64,000 nucleotides of DNA from Pseudomonadota bacterium (GTDB lineage: Bacteria; Pseudomonadota; Gammaproteobacteria; Burkholderiales; Burkholderiaceae_F), in the NCBI GenBank assembly GCA_021842465.1, contig JAKBZN010000014.1, positions 1 through 64,000 on the forward strand. Direction: 5' to 3'. The notes below the pieces were generated by a model. It had not been told where the DNA came from. It saw only the letters and a program-made list of their open reading frames with translations, and searched no databases. Positions 63,110 through 64,000 of this stretch are shown piece after piece. Both the position numbers and the translations under genes were made by a program. Position 1 is the first letter of the stretch. Every line of letters begins with the position of its first letter.

Positions 63110-63988
63110 ATGGCGCGCATCCGCACGATCAAGCCGGAGTTCTTCCGTCACGAAGGGCTCCAGGATCTGGCGGCGCAACGCGGGGTGCACCTGATGCTCG
63201 TGTTCGCGGGCCTCTGGGGGCACTGCGACAAGTCGGGGCGCTTCGAATGGAAGCCCCGGTCTCTCAAGCTCGACATCCTGCCGTTCCTCGAGTTCGACAT
63301 GGCCCAGGCTCTGGACGATCTCGCCGAGGCGGGATTTCTCGTTCGCTACGAGGTTGAGGGCCGCGCATACGGAGAAATCCCCTCGTTCGCGAAGCACCAG
63401 CGCATCAGCGGGAAGGAATCGCAGGAGCCCGAGAAGCATCCGGCCCGCGCTGATTTGTCCTCCGGAAGCAACCGGGAGGCGTCCGGGAATCACTGCGGTG
63501 GCGGCGGGGAGGCGGTGGGGAAGCAACGGGGAAGCACCTGGGAAGCAGTCAGGAAGCACCTGGGATCCCAGGAAGGGAAGGGAAGGGAAGGGAAGGGAAT
63601 GGAGAATATGCAGACTACGTCTGCACGGGAAACGTCCGCGGACGTTCCCCCCGCGGCGCGGTGTCCGTACGACGAAATCATCGCCTCGTACCACGCCACC
63701 CTCCCGACCCTGCCGCGGGTGCTCAAGCGCACTCCGACCCGCGACAGCCACATCCGCGCCCGCTTTGCCGAGATCCTGCGCGATCACGCCCGGTCTCCCC
63801 CCGACGTGCTGGCCGAGTTCGGCCACTACTTCCGCCGCGTCTCCGAGTCGCGATTCCTCACCGGACGCGCTCCGCCCGGTGGGGGCCGAACGAAGCCGTT
63901 CGTGGCCGACTTCGACTGGCTCATGAACGCCGGGAATTTCCTGAAGGTCATCGAGGGCAGGTACGACAACACGAGGATGGCAGCATGA
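63110..63988 (+). CDS. Phage replication-initiator-like protein (winged helix, O-protein type)
   Basis: A 292-residue protein. The N-terminal part MARIRTIKPEFFRHEGLQDL, then LMLVFAGLWGHCDKSGRFEWKP, is the opening of a large family of phage replication proteins with a winged helix, analogous to lambda O. The middle (about 115-180) is low complexity and partly encoded by GGGAA repeats. The C-terminal DEIIASYHATLPTLPRVLKRTPTRDSHIRARF region is the domain common in phage replication proteins of this group. It overlaps the next gene (ATGA), where a helicase loader is commonly found. Origin recognition is inference. Confidence 0.8.
   Translation: MARIRTIKPEFFRHEGLQDLAAQRGVHLMLVFAGLWGHCDKSGRFEWKPRSLKLDILPFLEFDMAQALDDLAEAGFLVRYEVEGRAYGEIPSFAKHQRISGKESQEPEKHPARADLSSGSNREASGNHCGGGGEAVGKQRGSTWEAVRKHLGSQEGKGREGKGMENMQTTSARETSADVPPAARCPYDEIIASYHATLPTLPRVLKRTPTRDSHIRARFAEILRDHARSPPDVLAEFGHYFRRVSESRFLTGRAPPGGGRTKPFVADFDWLMNAGNFLKVIEGRYDNTRMAA
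63571..63599 (+). repeat. Pentanucleotide GGGAA tandem repeat inside a coding region
   Basis: GGAAG/GGGAA is repeated about six times without error, coding for EGKGREGKG. Because the unit is 5 bases, loss or gain of one copy shifts the reading frame of the replication-like gene. Imperfect GGAAGCA repeats lie just upstream (about 63515-63560). Confidence 0.85.
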
Positions 63989-64000
63989 GCAAGAAATCGC
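63985..64000 (+). CDS. Start of a gene cut by the window end
   Basis: ATGAGCAAGAAATCGC begins on the stop codon of the replication-like gene (ATGA overlap) and reads MSKKS before the window ends. The coupling makes it a likely gene; a helicase or helicase loader is common in this place, but the visible part is too short to say. Confidence 0.4.

Overview
The window is high-GC DNA (about two thirds G+C by eye) from a proteobacterium, most probably a betaproteobacterium. The reasons are the block gmk-yicC-kinase/phosphatase-rph-rdgB-hemW, a glnA-DUF4124-ntrB-ntrC block, a phasin gene (implying polyhydroxyalkanoate storage), adjacent bpt and aat aminoacyl-protein transferases, and a CX14CX2C-type QueE. 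I cannot name the genus.

Left accessory edge (1-14.2 kb). The window opens at the scar of an integrative element: the 3' half of a tRNA-Ala(CGC) gene preceded by AT-rich DNA with two direct repeats. A MazE/MazF-like toxin-antitoxin pair follows, then a complete four-gene Wadjet system (jetABCD; an SMC-type plasmid-defence complex with its nuclease) with overlapping or closely spaced reading frames. Next is a three-gene heavy-metal-type RND efflux operon (adaptor, pump, outer-membrane channel), which ends in a tandem and palindromic dispersed repeat beside gmk.

Core chromosome (14.2-57.3 kb). gmk and yicC diverge from a Ser/Thr kinase-PP2C phosphatase-rph-rdgB-hemW operon. glnA has a near-perfect NtrC box and a sigma-54 promoter and is followed by a terminator, a DUF4124 protein and ntrBC. 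xth and pstSCAB run leftward; aceE-aceF-GNAT-lpdA and rpiA run rightward. A three-domain 6-pyruvoyl-tetrahydropterin-synthase-like fusion overlaps queE and a chorismate-lyase-like gene. Then come yggX, argA, hrpA, a dihaem cytochrome c peroxidase, an unusual soluble chemoreceptor-like protein with its signalling hairpin ahead of a Cache-like sensor, a phasin, a nitroreductase, a PBP7-type endopeptidase and an IclR regulator. A leftward cluster of pyrD, bpt, aat, a NUDIX hydrolase, a large GNAT-fold protein and an EamA transporter closes the block.

Right mobile element (57.3 kb to the end). A large serine recombinase is encoded so that its last residues are read antisense through an intact tRNA-fMet gene, which marks the element's attachment end. 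Behind it lies a leftward run of small, mostly overlapping genes (membrane proteins, a lipoprotein, an HD-domain hydrolase, ssb) and a phage-type repressor. A rightward early region holds a Cro-like gene, small unknowns and a replication-initiator-like protein. The same AACAG-N4-CTGTT operator sits against the -35 box of both the ssb promoter and the Cro-like promoter, and a degenerate third copy lies over the -10 of the latter. This looks like one repressor controlling both arms. The element runs past the window end, so I cannot tell whether it is a complete prophage or another integrative element.
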